From: Pseudomonas sp. 5P_3.1_Bac2 | Lineage (GTDB): Bacteria > Pseudomonadota > Gammaproteobacteria > Pseudomonadales > Pseudomonadaceae | Length of the DNA: 64,000 nucleotides | NCBI RefSeq assembly: GCF_025465995.1 | Contig: NZ_JANLNY010000006.1 | Coordinates: 744,001-808,000 of the forward strand | Reading direction: 5' to 3' | In this document: one piece after another, positions 62,896-64,000 of the stretch | Numbering within the stretch: the first letter of the stretch is position 1 | Layout: each line of letters opens with the position of its first letter | Position numbers and translations under genes: made by a program | Notes under the pieces: model-generated | The model's input: only the letters and a program-made list of their open reading frames with translations | Databases searched by the model: none | Told to the model about the DNA's origin: nothing

Positions 62896-63465
62896 TCACT
62901 CACTCGCCTTTGATTGCTGATGAGTCAAATCTGAAATCGCGGCGACGACATTTATCACCATTTCTGCGACCGCGATTTCTCCGTTTAATCTAAGGGTTGG
63001 TTTAGTCAGTTGCTTGAGCCACAGCTCATGCCTAGGCCTACTACGACCCGCTCTGGTGCCTGCTTCATAGCTTTCAGCCCATGTGAGAAATTTTTGGTGG
63101 TTCGCATACATGTCGCCGCCTAGCAGAATTCGGTGGCCGTACAGTTGTGATTCACGTGATCTCAAGCGTTCCATTCGCAGGGCTGTTGGAGTGTCAATGA
63201 ACACCACCAGATCAGCGCTTTGAATCACCTCAGATCCCCAGTCATCTAATGATCCGGACAGTGCCCAGGGGAAGTCAGCCAGCGCCTGTTTTAACAGAGC
63301 AAGTCTTTCTTCAGGCGGGCGTGATTTCTCAAAGGGTGGATCAGTCGGGTACCAATAGTAATCATCAACATCAAAATGAGGCACTCGAAGCCTGTCAGCC
63401 AATGCTGCTCCTAACGTGCTTACTCCAGCCCCCGAAGCGCCGCTGATATAAATCCGTTTACTCAC
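62896..63465 (-). CDS. P-loop kinase-like protein with non-canonical Walker A
   Basis: 189-residue cytoplasmic P-loop protein resembling adenylate/shikimate kinases. The phosphate loop reads GASGAGVST (8-16), with Val where Lys is expected in GxxGxGKS/T. The next part, LGAALADRLRVPHFDVDDYYW, follows nucleoside-kinase patterns, and LRMERLRSRE supplies lid arginines. The start is GTG at 63465 with AGGAGAT 8 bases upstream. The lack of Lys means weak or altered nucleotide binding; relatives with the same loop exist, as I recall, so this may be a family trait. Substrate unknown. It begins at the edge of the IS66 remnant. Confidence 0.75.
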   Translation of the reverse strand: MSKRIYISGASGAGVSTLGAALADRLRVPHFDVDDYYWYPTDPPFEKSRPPEERLALLKQALADFPWALSGSLDDWGSEVIQSADLVVFIDTPTALRMERLRSRESQLYGHRILLGGDMYANHQKFLTWAESYEAGTRAGRSRPRHELWLKQLTKPTLRLNGEIAVAEMVINVVAAISDLTHQQSKASE

Positions 63466-63854
63466 CGCTTGATCTCCTGTGTTGCGAAATAATCAGCTGG
63501 AAGGCATCCGCCAATTATGCGGCAGTAACTGAGCAACACCATTCGCCCGATGCGTTGCCAAGGTAAACCGAGCACCAAGGCTTGAAGTTGCTCTGCATCC
63601 AGCTCGACTTCAGAGCCGTGCCGCACGCCTGGCCAAAAGAAGCGCCCTTGATTCAAGCGCCGGGCTGCAAGCCAAATTCCCACGCCGTCATGCACCAGTA
63701 CTTTCATACGATTGGCGCGGCGGTTGGCGAACAGATAAGCACAGTGCGGCTTCGCCGCACCGAACACCGCGACAACTCGCGCCAGCGCGGTTTCAGTGCC
63801 GGCGCGCATGTCCATGGGCTCGATGGCGAGCCAGATGGTGTCGATGCGAATCAT
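63462..63854 (-). pseudogene. IS66-family TnpB, 3' end replaced
   Basis: Accessory protein TnpB of an IS66-family element. MIRIDTIWLAIEPMDMRAGTE... FANRRANRMKVLVHDGVGIWLAARRLNQGRFFWP are the standard conserved segments. After GLPWQRIG (about 63548) the reading frame continues with 27 or so residues unlike TnpB, to a stop overlapping the neighbouring GTG start. The transposase tnpC, which should follow, is absent. The gene is thus cut and fused to chromosomal sequence, and the product is about 130 residues instead of about 115. The ATG at 63854 overlaps the tnpA stop (ATGA), as usual in IS66. Confidence 0.85.
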
Positions 63855-64000
63855 CGCAGCAGGTCTCGCAGGAAAGCGGAGCACGCCGCTGCATGTTCTA
63901 CCGGCCAATTCACAACGACTACGCCTTTTGAATGAGGCACTTCGATTCGGATCGTGGACGGAAGAACTTGAGGTGCCGCTGCCGACGACAATGCCTTGAC
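63545..64000 (-). mobile_element. IS66-family insertion sequence remnant
   Basis: Contains the end of tnpA and most of tnpB; tnpC and the right inverted repeat are missing, so a deletion or rearrangement joined tnpB to the DNA ahead of the kinase-like gene near 63545 (position estimated from loss of TnpB similarity). The left end of the element is beyond the window. Confidence 0.8.
63851..64000 (-). CDS. IS66-family TnpA, C-terminal part (cut by window edge)
   Basis: 49 residues reading off the right edge: STIRIEVPHSKGVVVVNW followed by PVEHAAACSAFLRDLLR, the C-terminal end of IS66 TnpA, the small helix-turn-helix accessory protein. It is too short to stand out alone, but the ATGA overlap with tnpB confirms it. 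The rest lies outside the window. Confidence 0.8.
   Translation of the reverse strand, partial: VKALSSAAAPQVLPSTIRIEVPHSKGVVVVNWPVEHAAACSAFLRDLLR

Overview
The window is a chromosomal segment of a gamma-proteobacterium of the genus Pseudomonas. Gene order matches, as I recall it, the stretch of the P. aeruginosa chromosome running from the bqs two-component locus and the ctpM/tlpQ chemoreceptors through aceA, purB-hflD-mnmA, idh/icd, cspD-clpSA-infA-bpt-aat-trxB, ftsK-lolA-rarA-crcB-serS-cysG and tusDCBE to gacA-uvrC-pgsA and a tRNA-Gly-Cys-Leu cluster. Several proteins (isocitrate lyase, ClpS, GacA, FtsK) look like typical Pseudomonas sequences. The species cannot be fixed from the sequence alone.

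Layout. 0.1-4.0 kb: a patatin-like lipase and a four-gene overlapping operon of two PepSY proteins, a response regulator and a sensor kinase (Bqs-like, metal sensing). 4.0-11.4 kb: an FMN reductase, two chemoreceptors flanking an ion antiporter, and an exported metallo-beta-lactamase-fold hydrolase. 11.5-24.6 kb: central carbon and purine genes, including isocitrate lyase and both types of NADP-isocitrate dehydrogenase, so the whole TCA/glyoxylate branch point lies within 13 kb, together with RoxA ribosomal hydroxylase, PurB, HflD, MnmA and a Nudix hydrolase. 24.6-30.7 kb: the N-degron pathway (ClpS, ClpA, Bpt, Aat) with CspD, IF-1 and TrxB. 30.9-41.6 kb: FtsK, LolA, RarA, CrcB, SerS, CysG, a TrpD2-like protein, the Tus sulfur relay and a BI-1 membrane protein.

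41.8-45.5 kb is the most unusual part. An intact tRNA-Ser(UGA) gene is followed by a fragment of a tyrosine integrase that has lost its nucleophile tyrosine, a secreted trypsin-like protease, about 1 kb without recognisable genes, and then a second copy of the 28-bp 3' end of the tRNA (one mismatch). This is a decayed integrative element trapped between tRNA-Ser and gacA, with the protease as its only intact recognisable cargo. Its right end lies about 125 bp upstream of the gacA start codon.

45.6-52.4 kb: gacA-uvrC-pgsA, three tRNAs, galU, glutathione reductase and a TRIC-like channel. 52.5-62.7 kb: an accessory catabolic module with an AlkK-type acyl-CoA ligase, a dihydroxyacetophenone-dioxygenase-like cupin, DUF1302 and DUF1329 exported proteins, two paralogous DUF1254 exported proteins at its two ends, and an AraC-type regulator. 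It probably handles uptake and activation of a hydrophobic ester, acid or ketone. 62.9-64.0 kb: a P-loop kinase-like protein with a non-canonical Walker A motif, and the remnant of an IS66-family insertion sequence running off the right edge.
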